In this document: positions 44,308-54,981 of the stretch, piece after piece
Numbering within the stretch: position 1 is the stretch's first letter
Layout of the letters: every line of letters begins with the position of its first letter
Position numbers and translations under genes: made by a program
From: Peribacillus tepidiphilus
GTDB taxonomy: Bacteria > Bacillota > Bacilli > Bacillales > DSM-1321
Direction of reading: 5' to 3'
NCBI RefSeq assembly: GCF_009466385.1
Contig: NZ_WIAQ01000001.1
Location: 62,001 to 126,000 of the forward strand
DNA length: 64,000 nucleotides
Notes under the pieces: generated by a model
The model's database searches: none
Told to the model about the DNA's origin: nothing
Seen by the model: only the letters and a program-made list of their open reading frames with translations

Positions 44308-45411
44308 TTATGCGTAGTATGTCCCATATGTAGTTTGCTCTTTAATACATTCCTCAGCTTTTTTCCGGTCGGCTTCCGATTGAAAACTAATCACGAGAAC
44401 GCCATATAGTTCTTCTCTCGTCTCTAAAATTCTAATATTTGTGATGCTAATTCTTTCTTCTGCTAAATAGCCGGTAATTTCAGAAATGACCCCTGGATAA
44501 TCTGGAACATCCACATATAGGTCATAGAAGGAAGGAATAGCTCCTTTTGATGCAACCGGAAGACCGTCTCGAAAGGATTTTGCAGTTTTAAAGTATTCTA
44601 ATATACTATCCCCATCCTCCTCTTTAATCTTTGATTGAATCATTTTCATACCGGTGATCCAATCGTCCATAAGAGACAGGAGAACTTCTTTATTATGCAG
44701 TAGAATATCCCTCCACATCTCAGGACTGCTTGAAGCAATGCGGGTTATATCCCGGAAGCCTCCTGCAGCGAGCCTTATAACAAGATCTTGTTCTAAATGA
44801 TGGGCTTTTGCTTGATGAACAAGTCCAGCTGCAATAATATGCGGAAAATGGCTAATAACACCCGTTAATTCATCATGAAGCTCAGGAGAAATCGTTAAAA
44901 AGTTCGCTTTTGTACCCCTTAGCCATGCTTTTAATTCAGCAATCCTTTTTTCCTCGGTACCCTCTTTTGGTGTCAACAAATAAAAGGCATTTTCAAATAA
45001 GTGGGCTTTTGCAGCTGCCGGACCGCTTTTATGAGAGCCAGCCATCGGATGCCCTCCAATAAATGTGTAGCCTTTCCGACGTAAACCATCCGCTTTTTCT
45101 GAAACCTTTCTCTTTGTACTTCCTACGTCTGTTATGATGACGTTTTTTTTGAGATGTAGAGTTCCTAATTCCTCAAGGATTCCCTCCGTTTGCACAACAG
45201 GTGTTCCGATAATAATTAAGTCTGCTTGTTCAGATCCCTCTCGAATGCTATCACACTGAACATCAATAATTCCTAATGCCAATGAAAGATGAAGATTGTC
45301 CTTCTTTACATCATATCCAAAGACCTTCGCTTCACTGTGCGTTTTTTTAATCGCCAGAGCAACAGAGCCTCCAATAAGACCGAGGCCAATAACAAATACA
45401 TTTCCTCTCAC
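44308..45411 (-). CDS. tyrA: Prephenate dehydrogenase with ACT domain
   Basis: NAD-dependent oxidative decarboxylation of prephenate to 4-hydroxyphenylpyruvate for tyrosine. Translation is placed at GTG 45411, giving 367 residues like B. subtilis TyrA (371): AAAGGAGG lies 8 nt upstream, whereas the frame continues 24 codons further without a site. The Rossmann motif VIGLGLIGGSVALAI follows at once; GGHPMAGSHKSG, HFPHIIAAGLVHQ and GGFRDITRIASSSPEMWRDI form the catalytic domain; an ACT regulatory domain (about 290-365, DVPDYPGVISEITGYL) likely senses tyrosine. Confidence 0.95.
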   Translation of the reverse strand: MRGNVFVIGLGLIGGSVALAIKKTHSEAKVFGYDVKKDNLHLSLALGIIDVQCDSIREGSEQADLIIIGTPVVQTEGILEELGTLHLKKNVIITDVGSTKRKVSEKADGLRRKGYTFIGGHPMAGSHKSGPAAAKAHLFENAFYLLTPKEGTEEKRIAELKAWLRGTKANFLTISPELHDELTGVISHFPHIIAAGLVHQAKAHHLEQDLVIRLAAGGFRDITRIASSSPEMWRDILLHNKEVLLSLMDDWITGMKMIQSKIKEEDGDSILEYFKTAKSFRDGLPVASKGAIPSFYDLYVDVPDYPGVISEITGYLAEERISITNIRILETREELYGVLVISFQSEADRKKAEECIKEQTTYGTYYA

Positions 45412-45486
45412 TGTTTCAGCCTCCTTTCTAGGTCTTGTCGTTTTAAAAGCCGGCTCTTCCATAAGAAGAAATCCGGCCCACAAAAC

Positions 45487-46590
45487 TTATGTTGTGACTG
45501 TTTCGTGCAGGAATTCTTTCATCGCTTTCATCAATCCTTCGTTTTGCTCTTCCGTACCGACTGTTACCCGAACTGCTGTCGGAAAGCCTAACGCTTTCCC
45601 TGAACGAACAATATAACCCTTCCTCATTAAATATTGGAATACTTCATCTCCATCTACACCAAAATCAATCAGGATAAAATTACCTTGTGAAGGATAATAG
45701 GAAAGCCCTTCAGCTTCACAGAAGCTATAATATGCATGTAATCCTTTACGATTTTCCGTCTTGCATTTTTGAATAAAATCTTGGTCCTGTATAGCTTTGG
45801 CAGCGACTAGCATAGCCAATGAATTAACGTTAAATGGTTCTCTAGCAGGTTCAAGACGTGAGATGATTTCCTCTGAAGAAATACCATAACCGACTCTAAA
45901 GCTTGCCAAACCATAAATTTTGGAGAAGGTGCGTAATATCATGATATTTTTATATTTCTCTAACAATTTGATGGACTCAGGGTAATCGTCTGCCTCCACA
46001 TATTCATAATAGGCTTCATCTAAAACTACTAATATATCTTGTGGCACCTTTTCTAAAAAAGCGTTTAACTTCGTTTCCTGTATATAAGTTCCAGTCGGAT
46101 TATTAGGCGAACAAAGCCAAATGACCGCTGTATTTTCATCGATTTGGCGTAACATGGAATCTAAATCGTGCTCGCCATCTACTAGCTCAACCTCTCTAAT
46201 TTCCGCACCTTCGAGAATGGCATTATGCTTGTATTGCGGAAAGGAAGGAGTCGGCATGATCGTATTTTTTCCTGGCTCCAAAATACTTCTGGATATCAAT
46301 TGGATTACTTCATCCGAACCATTTCCAAAAATGAATTGCTTTTCACTTAAGCCATGATGCTTAGCAACTGCTTCTCTCAAGATCGTTGCATACCCATCTG
46401 GGTAGAGCGCAAAGTTATTTTTCTTTTCATGAAGTGCTTTCAAAACTTCTGGAGAACACCCAAATGGATTTTCGTTAGAAGCAAGCTTTGTTATTTTTTC
46501 CAATCCAAACATTTTTTTCACTTCTTCAATGGATTTTCCTGGCTGATATGGCTTCAGGTCCAAAATTGCGTTTTTCCATCTCACTGACAT
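45487..46590 (-). CDS. hisC: Histidinol-phosphate aminotransferase
   Basis: PLP enzyme that serves both histidine synthesis and, in Bacillus, transamination of aromatic 2-oxo acids. The 367 residues include LASNENPFGCSP, IFGNGSDEVIQ, SPNNPTGTYI, VLDEAYYEYV and the PLP Lys in LRTFSKIYGLASFRVGYG. The start ATG at 46590 has GGAG elements upstream; five further codons precede in frame. In B. subtilis the six trp genes lie between aroH and hisC; here hisC begins 18 nt after aroH. Confidence 0.94.
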   Translation of the reverse strand: MSVRWKNAILDLKPYQPGKSIEEVKKMFGLEKITKLASNENPFGCSPEVLKALHEKKNNFALYPDGYATILREAVAKHHGLSEKQFIFGNGSDEVIQLISRSILEPGKNTIMPTPSFPQYKHNAILEGAEIREVELVDGEHDLDSMLRQIDENTAVIWLCSPNNPTGTYIQETKLNAFLEKVPQDILVVLDEAYYEYVEADDYPESIKLLEKYKNIMILRTFSKIYGLASFRVGYGISSEEIISRLEPAREPFNVNSLAMLVAAKAIQDQDFIQKCKTENRKGLHAYYSFCEAEGLSYYPSQGNFILIDFGVDGDEVFQYLMRKGYIVRSGKALGFPTAVRVTVGTEEQNEGLMKAMKEFLHETVTT

Positions 46591-46608
46591 AACACTCCAC
46601 TCCAATTT

Positions 46609-46989
46609 TTATTTGTTTACATTTTGGTTACTATGTAAGTCGGGGCGCAAAGTAACAGCTTTATTTAAATAGATATGCTGAATTTCAGATTGCTTTTTAT
46701 CGGTATTAAAGTGAAGCATAATCCTAATGCAAAGCGGCAAGGAGCCTGGGACAGGTATTTCTCGCATACACATAACAGGTACATAGGCCCAGCCTTTAAT
46801 ATTTCGCAATGCTTTTGCCGGAAATGTAGCAGTCAAATCTTCGGTAACAGAAATAAATACCGAAGTAACCTGTTCCGGATGAATATCATTTTCATCAATC
46901 ATAACTTTTAACAGTTTTTCTGTAGCTAACACAATCTCTTTTTCTTCGTTGTTAGAAACTGTCGTAGCTCCTCTAATGCCTCTTAACAT
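46609..46989 (-). CDS. aroH: Chorismate mutase AroH
   Basis: Monofunctional chorismate mutase of the trimeric AroH type, turning chorismate into prephenate. The 126 residues have LRGIRGATTVSNNEE (active-site Arg), VTSVFISVTEDLTATFPAKALR (active-site Glu and the Cys/Thr loop region; locator only) and the PGSLPLCIRIMLHFNT strand carrying the essential Arg. The start ATG at 46989 has AAGGAGGGG 6 nt upstream. It is third in aroF-aroB-aroH-hisC-tyrA-aroE. Confidence 0.95.
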   Translation of the reverse strand: MLRGIRGATTVSNNEEKEIVLATEKLLKVMIDENDIHPEQVTSVFISVTEDLTATFPAKALRNIKGWAYVPVMCMREIPVPGSLPLCIRIMLHFNTDKKQSEIQHIYLNKAVTLRPDLHSNQNVNK

Positions 46990-47018
46990 TCTTTCCCCTC
47001 CTTTGAAAAACACCGTAC

Positions 47019-48098
47019 TCAGTTATACATCATGCTGTTAAGCTCCCTTAGCACATCCTCTTCCGATAAAGGCCGTAAAACAGGATTGCCTATGGATTGA
47101 AGCAGAACAAAATTCAACAGTTCTCCTGTCGTTTTTTTATCCTTTTTCATCGTTACCAATAAATCATTAGCATTTAGAGCACTTGGTATGTTCGTTTGGT
47201 AGCCTAGCTTTTGTACCCAAGCTATAAACTCATCTATGTCAAATTCCAACCTCGCGAATTTCTCACTTAACTTCAAAGCAAAAATCATTCCGATTAAGAC
47301 AGCCTCACCATGCGTTATTTTCCCATAGCCTATATTGGCCTCTATAGCATGACCAAGCGTATGACCAAAGTTTAAAAAAGCACGAATCCCTTTTTCTTTC
47401 TCATCCTCTTTTACAATGCTGGCTTTAATTTCTATTCCTCTATGAATGATCCATTCTAAATTTTTTTCATTCAAGGCTTCAATAGAATTAATTTCTTCTT
47501 TTAAGACATGATAAAAATGGACATCTTGAATAAGCGCGTGCTTGATGGCTTCTGCAAAACCTGAACGCATTTCCTTAGACGGTAATGTTTTTAAATAAGA
47601 GATGTCATAAAAAACACTCTCCGGCTGATAAAATGCACCGATCATATTCTTCCCTAGCCTATGATTGATAGCAACCTTACCACCGACGGCACTGTCATGT
47701 GCCAATAAAGTAGTCGGTACTTGAATAAATGGAATTCCCCTCATATAAGTGGCAGCTACAAAGCCTGCCAGGTCTCCAACTGCTCCGCCGCCAAGAGCTA
47801 ATACTAGAGAGGTCCTGTTTACGCCTGCTTGTAATGCTTCAGTATGACATTGCTCAAAAACTGAAAAAGTTTTCGCTTTTTCTCCACCTGGAACAATGGT
47901 TGTCATCATTTCAACGCTTGATTTCTTAAATTCTTCCAAAAAACTATGTAAATGAAGAGCTGCAACATTTTCATCAGTAATGAGCCAAATTTTCGAAAAG
48001 CCCCTATCGGTGATAAATCGTACAAGCTCAGGGATTAGCTTTATTCCTAAATAGACTGGATAGGATTTTGAAGAAGTTTCTACAACGATCGTCCTCAT
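47019..48098 (-). CDS. aroB: 3-dehydroquinate synthase
   Basis: NAD- and metal-dependent enzyme converting DAHP to 3-dehydroquinate. The 359 residues contain TDENVAALH, the nucleotide loop PGGEKAKTFSVFEQ, GGGAVGDLAGFVAATYMRGI, PTTLLAHDSAVGGKVAINH and the zinc His in LNFGHTLGHAIEAN and ITHGEAVLIGM. The start at ATG 48098 has AAAGGAG 8 nt upstream and begins 2 nt past the aroF stop. Confidence 0.96.
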   Translation of the reverse strand: MRTIVVETSSKSYPVYLGIKLIPELVRFITDRGFSKIWLITDENVAALHLHSFLEEFKKSSVEMMTTIVPGGEKAKTFSVFEQCHTEALQAGVNRTSLVLALGGGAVGDLAGFVAATYMRGIPFIQVPTTLLAHDSAVGGKVAINHRLGKNMIGAFYQPESVFYDISYLKTLPSKEMRSGFAEAIKHALIQDVHFYHVLKEEINSIEALNEKNLEWIIHRGIEIKASIVKEDEKEKGIRAFLNFGHTLGHAIEANIGYGKITHGEAVLIGMIFALKLSEKFARLEFDIDEFIAWVQKLGYQTNIPSALNANDLLVTMKKDKKTTGELLNFVLLQSIGNPVLRPLSEEDVLRELNSMMYN

Positions 48099-48100
48099 TG

Positions 48101-49273
48101 TCAAAACTCCTTTGTTTCAGCCCGGTACCGGTCAACATATTCTTTAAGGATCGAAAATTGGTCAGAAGGGAATTGTTCTACAATAGCGTTTGCAAGCTCC
48201 CAAGCCACTACATGTTCTGCAACTACCGCTGCTGCAGGTACTGCACAGCTGTCTGAGCGCTCAATGCTGGCTTCAAATACTTCTTTCGTTTCAATGTCCA
48301 CACTTTTTAAAGGTTTATAAAGAGTAGGAATCGGCTTCATTACCCCTCTAACGACAATCGGCATCCCCGTTGTCATACCCCCTTCAAAGCCACCAAGTCT
48401 GTTTGTTAAACGGGTGTAGCCGTCTTTTTCATTCCAGGCGATTTCATCATGAACTTCACTACCATACTTCTTGGCAGCCTCAAAACCAATTCCAAACTCT
48501 ACGCCTTTGAAAGCATTAATGCTAACGATTGCTCCAGCAATTTTTGCATCAAGCTTACGATCATAGTGAACATAGCTACCAATACCAATTGGCATACCTT
48601 CCACAATGACCTCCACGACTCCACCAATCGAATCACCCTTTTGTTTTGCATCGTCAATAGCGGCCATCATTTTTGTTGCTGCTTCTTCATCTAAGCATCG
48701 TACTGGTGAAGCTTCTGCAATTTCCTGGATTTGATCAATAGAGAGATTTTGTACGCGATTGGCTTGAATTCCTCCAATTTCCACAACGTGAGAAGCCACT
48801 TTAATTCCTAATAAGGACAAAAGTTTTTTCGCTACAGAACCAGCTGCGACCCTTACTGTCGTTTCACGTGCAGACGATCGTTCAAGGACATTCCTTAAAT
48901 CACGATGTCCGTATTTGATTCCCCCATTTAAGTCTGCATGGCCAGGTCTAGGTCTAGTAATGACCCTCTTAATCTCTTCATCGCTTCCCTCTTCTAAAGG
49001 CTCGATCCCCATGATTTTCGTCCAATGCTTCCAATCATTATTTTCTACAACTAAGCAAACAGGGGAGCCAAGTGTTAAGCCATGACGCACACCTGCTGTG
49101 ATTTCAACCGTATCTTTTTCAATTTGCATTCGTCTTCCTCGACCGTATCCCTTTTGTCTCCGTGCAAGGTCGATATTGATGTCCTCCGCTGTAATCGGCA
49201 TTCCCGCAGGAAGACCTTCAATAATGGTCGTTAGCTTTGGACCATGTGATTCTCCCGAAGTTAAGTATCTCAT
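48101..49273 (-). CDS. aroF: Chorismate synthase
   Basis: FMN-dependent enzyme making chorismate from EPSP. (E. coli aroC; Bacillus aroF.) The 390 residues start [20 protein letters not shown] and contain the [12 protein letters not shown] loop, the signature [34 protein letters not shown] and [11 protein letters not shown]-like [18 protein letters not shown]. It is the first gene of the aromatic operon; its upstream region contains an inverted repeat at 49359-49380. Confidence 0.96.
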   Translation of the reverse strand: MRYLTSGESHGPKLTTIIEGLPAGMPITAEDINIDLARRQKGYGRGRRMQIEKDTVEITAGVRHGLTLGSPVCLVVENNDWKHWTKIMGIEPLEEGSDEEIKRVITRPRPGHADLNGGIKYGHRDLRNVLERSSARETTVRVAAGSVAKKLLSLLGIKVASHVVEIGGIQANRVQNLSIDQIQEIAEASPVRCLDEEAATKMMAAIDDAKQKGDSIGGVVEVIVEGMPIGIGSYVHYDRKLDAKIAGAIVSINAFKGVEFGIGFEAAKKYGSEVHDEIAWNEKDGYTRLTNRLGGFEGGMTTGMPIVVRGVMKPIPTLYKPLKSVDIETKEVFEASIERSDSCAVPAAAVVAEHVVAWELANAIVEQFPSDQFSILKEYVDRYRAETKEF

Positions 49274-49358
49274 TCAATTGCCCCCTCTGAATCAATTTAC
49301 AAAGTACTATGTATAAATCTAGTAAGCATCAAATACTTTAGCGCTTAAAAGCGATATA

Positions 49359-49380
49359 GTGTTATGTAACAATATAACAC
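49359..49380. promoter_or_regulatory. Inverted repeat upstream of aroF, possible operator
   Basis: GTGTTAT-N8-ATAACAC, a perfect 7-bp inverted repeat 86 nt ahead of aroF. It has no T-run and lies in the presumed promoter region. The binding protein, if any, is unknown. Confidence 0.35.
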
Positions 49381-49407
49381 AAAATCTCGAAAAATGGGTA
49401 TAAAAAA

Positions 49408-49442
49408 AGTTTGAAATTAATGTAGAATCTTAATTTCAAACT
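49408..49442 (-). terminator. Terminator after cheR
   Basis: On the minus strand AGTTTGAAATTAA pairs with TTAATTTCAAACT and is followed by TTTTTTTAT, 20 nt past the cheR stop. Confidence 0.85.
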
Positions 49443-49461
49443 ATATAACCATTATTATACT

Positions 49462-50250
<789 letters not shown>

Positions 50251-50474
50251 TCATGATCTGTTTCATGGAAGACCGCGTTTCCTACATAAGTATATCGAAA
50301 AACAAGTGCTATTGCCCCGTATTTTTAGAAGTTTTATTGAAATTTATCAGACAATCGAACCAAAAAACTCTCAGCCTTTTGTTCTGGATGACAAAAATTA
50401 GCGGTTTAAGAAGTTTTGTTCACCTAAATAGAACGATATAAAACGATGTATTAGACACTCCTTATTTTTCACAA

Positions 50475-50510
50475 AAATACCCCATGCAAGCCGCAAATAC
50501 TCACATGGGG
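50475..50510 (-). terminator. Terminator after ndk
   Basis: On the minus strand CCCCATG-N19-CATGGGG followed by TATTTTTGTG, 18 nt past the ndk stop. The rest of the 50236-50527 gap shows nothing else. Confidence 0.65.
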
Positions 50511-50527
50511 TCCCCTATTCATATCGA

Positions 50528-50974
50528 TTAATAAATCCACTCGTTGATCAACTTTGAATATTCAACAAGCTCCTCTTCTTTGAAGAACAAGCCGATTTCA
50601 CGTTCAGCACTCGCAGGGGAATCAGATCCGTGAATAACATTTTTGCCGACCGTTAAACCAAAATCGCCACGGATTGTTCCTGGCAGAGCATCCTTTGGAT
50701 TGGTTGCCCCCATCATTTGACGTGCTGTAGCAATTACGTTTTCACCTTGCCACACCATCGCAAACACAGGACCAGAAGTAATGAAATCAACAAGCTCCCC
50801 GAAGAAAGGACGCTCTTTATGTTCACCGTAATGTTGTTCTGCAAGTTCTTTTGAAACCGCCATCAATTTTGCTCCTACCAATTGAAAGCCCTTTTTTTCA
50901 AAACGAGCTACGATTTCCCCAATTAACTGACGTTGAACACCGTCAGGCTTAACCATTAAAAAAGTTCTCTCCAT
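50528..50974 (-). CDS. ndk: Nucleoside diphosphate kinase
   Basis: Transfers the gamma-phosphate of ATP to nucleoside diphosphates through a phosphohistidine. The 148 residues start [15 protein letters not shown] and contain the catalytic H115 in [13 protein letters not shown]. The start ATG at 50974 has GGAG 5 nt upstream; the frame runs 16 codons further without a site. Confidence 0.97.
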   Translation of the reverse strand: MERTFLMVKPDGVQRQLIGEIVARFEKKGFQLVGAKLMAVSKELAEQHYGEHKERPFFGELVDFITSGPVFAMVWQGENVIATARQMMGATNPKDALPGTIRGDFGLTVGKNVIHGSDSPASAEREIGLFFKEEELVEYSKLINEWIY

Positions 50975-51080
50975 GCTAGCTCCACTCCTATTACGTATGT
51001 ATAAAGTTGTCCAAATAGACAATCCACGAAAATATTAACATTGTTTTGAAAATTTTGCAACAGAGGGAGATTTAAAACTT

Positions 51081-52043
51081 TTAGAATTTTCTTTTACCGA
51101 TGTACTTGGCGATCTCATATAAAGTTTTGTTTGCTTTTCCATCCGGGAGTTCTTTAAGAATATTGAAAGCTTTATTTAAATAACGGTCACTTATTTCAAC
51201 TGATAGCTGAATAGCATCCGACTTTTTTATTTTTTCTAGAATAAGATTTATCTGGGATTGAGGAGTTTTTTCGTTAATTTGCACAATTTCAGCACGAAGT
51301 TCTTCATTTTTCATAGCAAAAAGTACAGGTAATGTAATATTTCCTTGCTTCAAATCACTTCCTGCTGGTTTACCAAGTTCTTTTTCGGAAGCTGTGAAAT
51401 CAAGGATATCATCGGTTATTTGAAAGGACATACCTACATAGTACCCAAATAGAAACAGCTTCTTATGAATTTCTTCTGGAACTCCTGCTGCAATTGCACC
51501 TAGTTGGCAACTAGAAGCAATCAAGAGAGCTGTTTTTCTTTTAATTCGCCTTAAGTATGTTTTCAAATGCTGGTCAAAACGGTATTTATCCTTAATTTGT
51601 TCAATTTCACCGATGCACAGCTCTACAATCGTTTTAGCCAAAATTTGGTGTAATTCCGGGTTTTTTATTTCCGATAACAATTCTACAGAACGGGCAAAAA
51701 TATAATCACCTGTATACATGGCAACGCGATTATCCCATTTTGATTTAATGGTAGGGGCTCCCCTTCTTAATTCAGCATCATCAATTACATCATCATGCAC
51801 TAAAGAAGCCATATGAATTAACTCTAATGCCACAGCTACTTTTTTTATCACATCAATATTGTAATCACCAAATTTTGCAGCTAATAAAACGAAAACCGGG
51901 CGAATTCTTTTCCCACCAGCCTGAAGCAAATGAAGCGAAGCCTGTCTTAAAACAGGAGATTGGGCTTGAATGGTAGTCTCTAATTCTTTTTCTAACATTT
52001 GTAAGTCTGCATTCAGAAAAGAATACATCATTTTTAATTTCAT
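51081..52043 (-). CDS. hepT: Heptaprenyl diphosphate synthase component II
   Basis: Catalytic subunit that extends farnesyl diphosphate to the heptaprenyl chain of menaquinone-7. The 320 residues have AGGKRIRPVFVLL, the first Asp-rich motif HDDVIDDAELRRG and the second QITDDILDF, with the C-terminal KYIGKRKF. It works with HepS, encoded two genes upstream. The start is uncertain: a GTG at 52052 lies in frame just before, and GGTGGAG is close to the ATG at 52043. An in-frame stop closes the frame upstream. Confidence 0.93.
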   Translation of the reverse strand: MKLKMMYSFLNADLQMLEKELETTIQAQSPVLRQASLHLLQAGGKRIRPVFVLLAAKFGDYNIDVIKKVAVALELIHMASLVHDDVIDDAELRRGAPTIKSKWDNRVAMYTGDYIFARSVELLSEIKNPELHQILAKTIVELCIGEIEQIKDKYRFDQHLKTYLRRIKRKTALLIASSCQLGAIAAGVPEEIHKKLFLFGYYVGMSFQITDDILDFTASEKELGKPAGSDLKQGNITLPVLFAMKNEELRAEIVQINEKTPQSQINLILEKIKKSDAIQLSVEISDRYLNKAFNILKELPDGKANKTLYEIAKYIGKRKF

Positions 52044-52195
52044 ATTCTCCACCCAGCTTTACTAACATCAAGTCAATGATCTGTCCAAATTCGTCCCTGC
52101 CCTTTTCCAAACGCGCCATCCTCATAATTTGGTAAGATCCCCAAACAGGAGCTTAAGTATAGGGCAGGACTTTTTTTAGTCATTCTTATTTTATA

Positions 52196-52906
52196 CTAAT
52201 TCTTAGGTTTAAATCCGAAATGCGTGGCCGCTACGCCCCCGCTATGTGATTTGTACGTAACGTTTTCAAAACCCGCCTGTTTAAACAGCTCCGCTAGCTC
52301 TTTCATTCCAGGGAAGTCTCGGGCAGATTCTTGAAGCCATGAATATTCCTTATAGCTTTTAGCGAAAATTTTCCCGAAAAACGGCATAATAAATCTAAAA
52401 TAAAAATAATATAGCTGCCTAAAACCAATCATAGTTGGCTGAGACGTTTCTAAACATACTGCCATTCCTCCCGGCTTTAAGACACGGTGCATTTCTTGCA
52501 AAACTCGCAAATAGTCCGGAACATTTCTCAGACCAAAGCCGATCGTAACATAATCAAATGTATTGTCTTCAAATGGCAGCTCCATAGCATTACCATGAAT
52601 GAGTTCAACCTGTTTTAGATTCAGTGATTTAACTTTTTCTTCACCAATCTTAAGCATGTTTTTGCTGAAATCAAGTCCCTTAACCACACCTTTTGGACCT
52701 GTCTCCTTAGCTAGCGCAATCGTCCAGTCTGCTGTCCCGCAACAAACATCAAGTGCCTTGGTACCTTTTTTCACTTTCATAATGTCCATTGTCGTCTTAC
52801 GCCATCTTTTATGCTGTTGAAAACTAATAACTGAATTCATTTTATCGTAATTTTGAGAGATTTTCTCAAAAACCTTGTGTACTCGTTCTTCTTTTGAATG
52901 CTGCAT
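52196..52906 (-). CDS. menG: Demethylmenaquinone methyltransferase
   Basis: Last step of menaquinone synthesis, SAM-dependent C-methylation of demethylmenaquinone. (Older Bacillus names: menH, ubiE.) The 236 residues have [18 protein letters not shown], the SAM motif [34 protein letters not shown] and [15 protein letters not shown]. It lies between hepS (3-nt gap) and hepT, so chain synthesis and ring methylation are encoded together. Confidence 0.96.
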   Translation of the reverse strand: MQHSKEERVHKVFEKISQNYDKMNSVISFQQHKRWRKTTMDIMKVKKGTKALDVCCGTADWTIALAKETGPKGVVKGLDFSKNMLKIGEEKVKSLNLKQVELIHGNAMELPFEDNTFDYVTIGFGLRNVPDYLRVLQEMHRVLKPGGMAVCLETSQPTMIGFRQLYYFYFRFIMPFFGKIFAKSYKEYSWLQESARDFPGMKELAELFKQAGFENVTYKSHSGGVAATHFGFKPKN

Positions 52907-52909
52907 CCT

Positions 52910-53731
52910 TTACCCTTCTTCCACAAATGAGTTAGACTGTACCAGATTCATTTCTAACATCCCGCATACTTTTTCTTTTACATTTTCATTTAGTGGCGAG
53001 AGCCTTTTTAATAATTGTTCAGTAGACTGCTGTAGTTGAAAAATGCAACGATCAAGCTTGTCATAAATAAAACGCTCTTGATCATTGGATAGATGTTTTT
53101 TTTCCTTTGGAAAAAAAATATTTTGTAAAATTTCGAAAAGAGAAGAATGATGACGCTGTTTAATTCGTCTCTTTTCCTCAAGTAAACGGTTTAACAGCAA
53201 TGCATTACCTACAAAATCCTTCCAATCAGGTTTGTTAAATTCTTCTGCAACCTTAATTAATAATGAACATTCGATGATCTTAATCGTTTCTAATAATTGA
53301 TTTACATCATCAAAGTCCTTTTGATAGAGCAAAATTTTATATTCGTTTATATCTTTAATAGCAGTAGCTAAGGATTGAATAAGCGACACATTTTGAATAT
53401 CCGCTAATATTTTATAATATAGACCACTATAATACACACCGGCTAACACGGTTAACTGACGATTTTTTAATAAATCCGAAATTTCCTTTTCCGCTTTGGA
53501 ATTTGAAACTTTTTCATGAGTGTCAAGGGCCATTTGGACAAGCATTGTTGATGTGATAAATTTATCCTTTTCTTCATCACTAATTTCCAAATCGTCTAGC
53601 AATGAAGCTAATATCGTCAATTTTACCTCATCAACAAATGGTGGTTCCAAATATTGAAGAAGGTAAGGATGACTTGCCTTTGAATGAATCAAATCCCGAA
53701 GCTCATTTATGTATGTAGTTATATTCATCAT
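52910..53731 (-). CDS. hepS: Heptaprenyl diphosphate synthase component I
   Basis: Non-catalytic, mostly helical subunit that fixes product length in the two-part heptaprenyl diphosphate synthase. The 273 residues share SHPYLLQYLEPPFVDEVKLT, TSTMLVQMALDTHEKVSN and AGVYYSGLYYKILADIQNV with HepS proteins. AGGGTG lies about 7 nt before tandem ATG codons at 53731 and 53728. It begins the hepS-menG-hepT series; the mtrB terminator lies upstream. Confidence 0.9.
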   Translation of the reverse strand: MMNITTYINELRDLIHSKASHPYLLQYLEPPFVDEVKLTILASLLDDLEISDEEKDKFITSTMLVQMALDTHEKVSNSKAEKEISDLLKNRQLTVLAGVYYSGLYYKILADIQNVSLIQSLATAIKDINEYKILLYQKDFDDVNQLLETIKIIECSLLIKVAEEFNKPDWKDFVGNALLLNRLLEEKRRIKQRHHSSLFEILQNIFFPKEKKHLSNDQERFIYDKLDRCIFQLQQSTEQLLKRLSPLNENVKEKVCGMLEMNLVQSNSFVEEG

Positions 53732-53869
53732 TCTAAATCACCCTTACACCTTGAGTTTATGTACTTACAATTTTTCGCACGATCCTACGATTTAAGCGAC
53801 CATAATAAAAGCACACATTATTATATCACAAAATAAGAATAAAAGGCTCTGTTAGAGTATTTTTTCAAA

Positions 53870-53901
53870 AAAATAAGCAGGAATTTCCCTGCTTATTTTT
53901 T
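53870..53901 (-). terminator. Terminator of folE-mtrB, overlapping the mtrB stop
   Basis: On the minus strand AAATAAGCAGG-GAAATT-CCTGCTTATTT followed by TTTTG. The mtrB TAA stop codon lies inside the 5' arm. Confidence 0.88.
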
Positions 53902-54117
53902 TGAGCTGTCTATTTCACCGAATGGCGTGTAGATTTTCGCATTACCTCTTACTTTTATGGCAGAGGTGTGTTCTGTAAACTGGGCAATCATCACTTCACC
54001 TGAGTCTAGCTTTTCTGAATGATGGAAACGGGTATCTGATCCTCTTGTCAAACCAATGACATTCACTCCGTCATCCAATGCCTTGATTACAACATAATCA
54101 AAGTTTTTTTCACTCAT
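53893..54117 (-). CDS. mtrB: Tryptophan RNA-binding attenuator protein (TRAP)
   Basis: An 11-subunit ring that, with bound tryptophan, binds (G/U)AG repeats in trp leader RNA and causes termination. The 74 residues match B. subtilis TRAP closely, with [40 protein letters not shown] (Trp-binding loops) and [16 protein letters not shown] (RNA-binding Lys and Arg). It follows folE by 27 nt. No trp gene is in the window, so its targets must be elsewhere. Confidence 0.97.
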   Translation of the reverse strand: MSEKNFDYVVIKALDDGVNVIGLTRGSDTRFHHSEKLDSGEVMIAQFTEHTSAIKVRGNAKIYTPFGEIDSSKK

Positions 54118-54144
54118 TTTGACTCACCTCATCTTTTCTTTTAT

Positions 54145-54711
54145 TTAAGATTTAATTAGGGAAAGAACCTCACTTCTGGTTCTGGCATCTTCTGCAAAAA
54201 CACCCCGAACAGCTGAGGTCACGGTTTTAGCCCCAGGTTTTTTCACACCTCTCATCGTCATACACATATGTTCCGCTTCAACAATTACCATTACCCCGTA
54301 TGGATCTAACTTTTCCATGATTGAATCAGCCACTGTGGATGTAATTCTTTCTTGAAGCTGTGGCCTTCTTGCAACAGCTTCCACCGCTCGTGCAAGCTTG
54401 CTTAATCCAGTAACCTTTCCATTTTTCGGTATGTATGCAACATGAGCATGTCCATAAAAAGGGACAAGGTGATGCTCACATACTGAATAAAATGGAATAT
54501 CCTTTACAAGAACTAATTCTTCATGGTCTTCCCCAAAAATGGTTTCAAAATGCTTCTTTGGGTCTTCATTCAATCCAGAAAATATTTCTTCATACATTCT
54601 GGCTACACGTTTCGGTGTATCTAAAAGTCCTTCTCTTGAAGGGTCTTCTCCAACTGCTTCCAATATCATTCGAACTGCTTTTTCTATTTGGGCATGATTA
54701 ACCTTTGCCAT
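54145..54711 (-). CDS. folE: GTP cyclohydrolase I
   Basis: First step of folate synthesis, GTP to 7,8-dihydroneopterin triphosphate. (B. subtilis mtrA.) The 188 residues include the zinc ligands in [19 protein letters not shown] and [14 protein letters not shown], the GTP-binding [20 protein letters not shown] and [12 protein letters not shown]. The start ATG at 54711 has GGAGG 7 nt upstream. It forms an operon with mtrB, as in B. subtilis. Confidence 0.97.
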   Translation of the reverse strand: MAKVNHAQIEKAVRMILEAVGEDPSREGLLDTPKRVARMYEEIFSGLNEDPKKHFETIFGEDHEELVLVKDIPFYSVCEHHLVPFYGHAHVAYIPKNGKVTGLSKLARAVEAVARRPQLQERITSTVADSIMEKLDPYGVMVIVEAEHMCMTMRGVKKPGAKTVTSAVRGVFAEDARTRSEVLSLIKS

Positions 54712-54926
54712 AACTTTTCCTCCTACAGCTAAACAATCAATGTAAAAATTACATGATACCATCTTAGCACAATTACGAAAAAATAAGCAAAAAAAGAAAA
54801 GCCCAAAGCGCCGAGTAGAAAAATTAAGAGTGTAAAGTCAAACTTCTTTAATCTAAACTTTTTCAATATATAGGGCGGATATTCAACTATGGTAGAAACT
54901 GATCTTTTAAAATTATGAATGATAAT

Positions 54927-54957
54927 AAAAAGGACCTTGCATACGCTAGGTCCTTTT
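54927..54957 (-). terminator. Terminator after hbs
   Basis: AAAAGGACCT-TGCATACGCT-AGGTCCTTTT, 25 nt past the hbs stop. Confidence 0.85.
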
Positions 54958-54981
54958 ATCTACATATTGCAGGATATGTAA

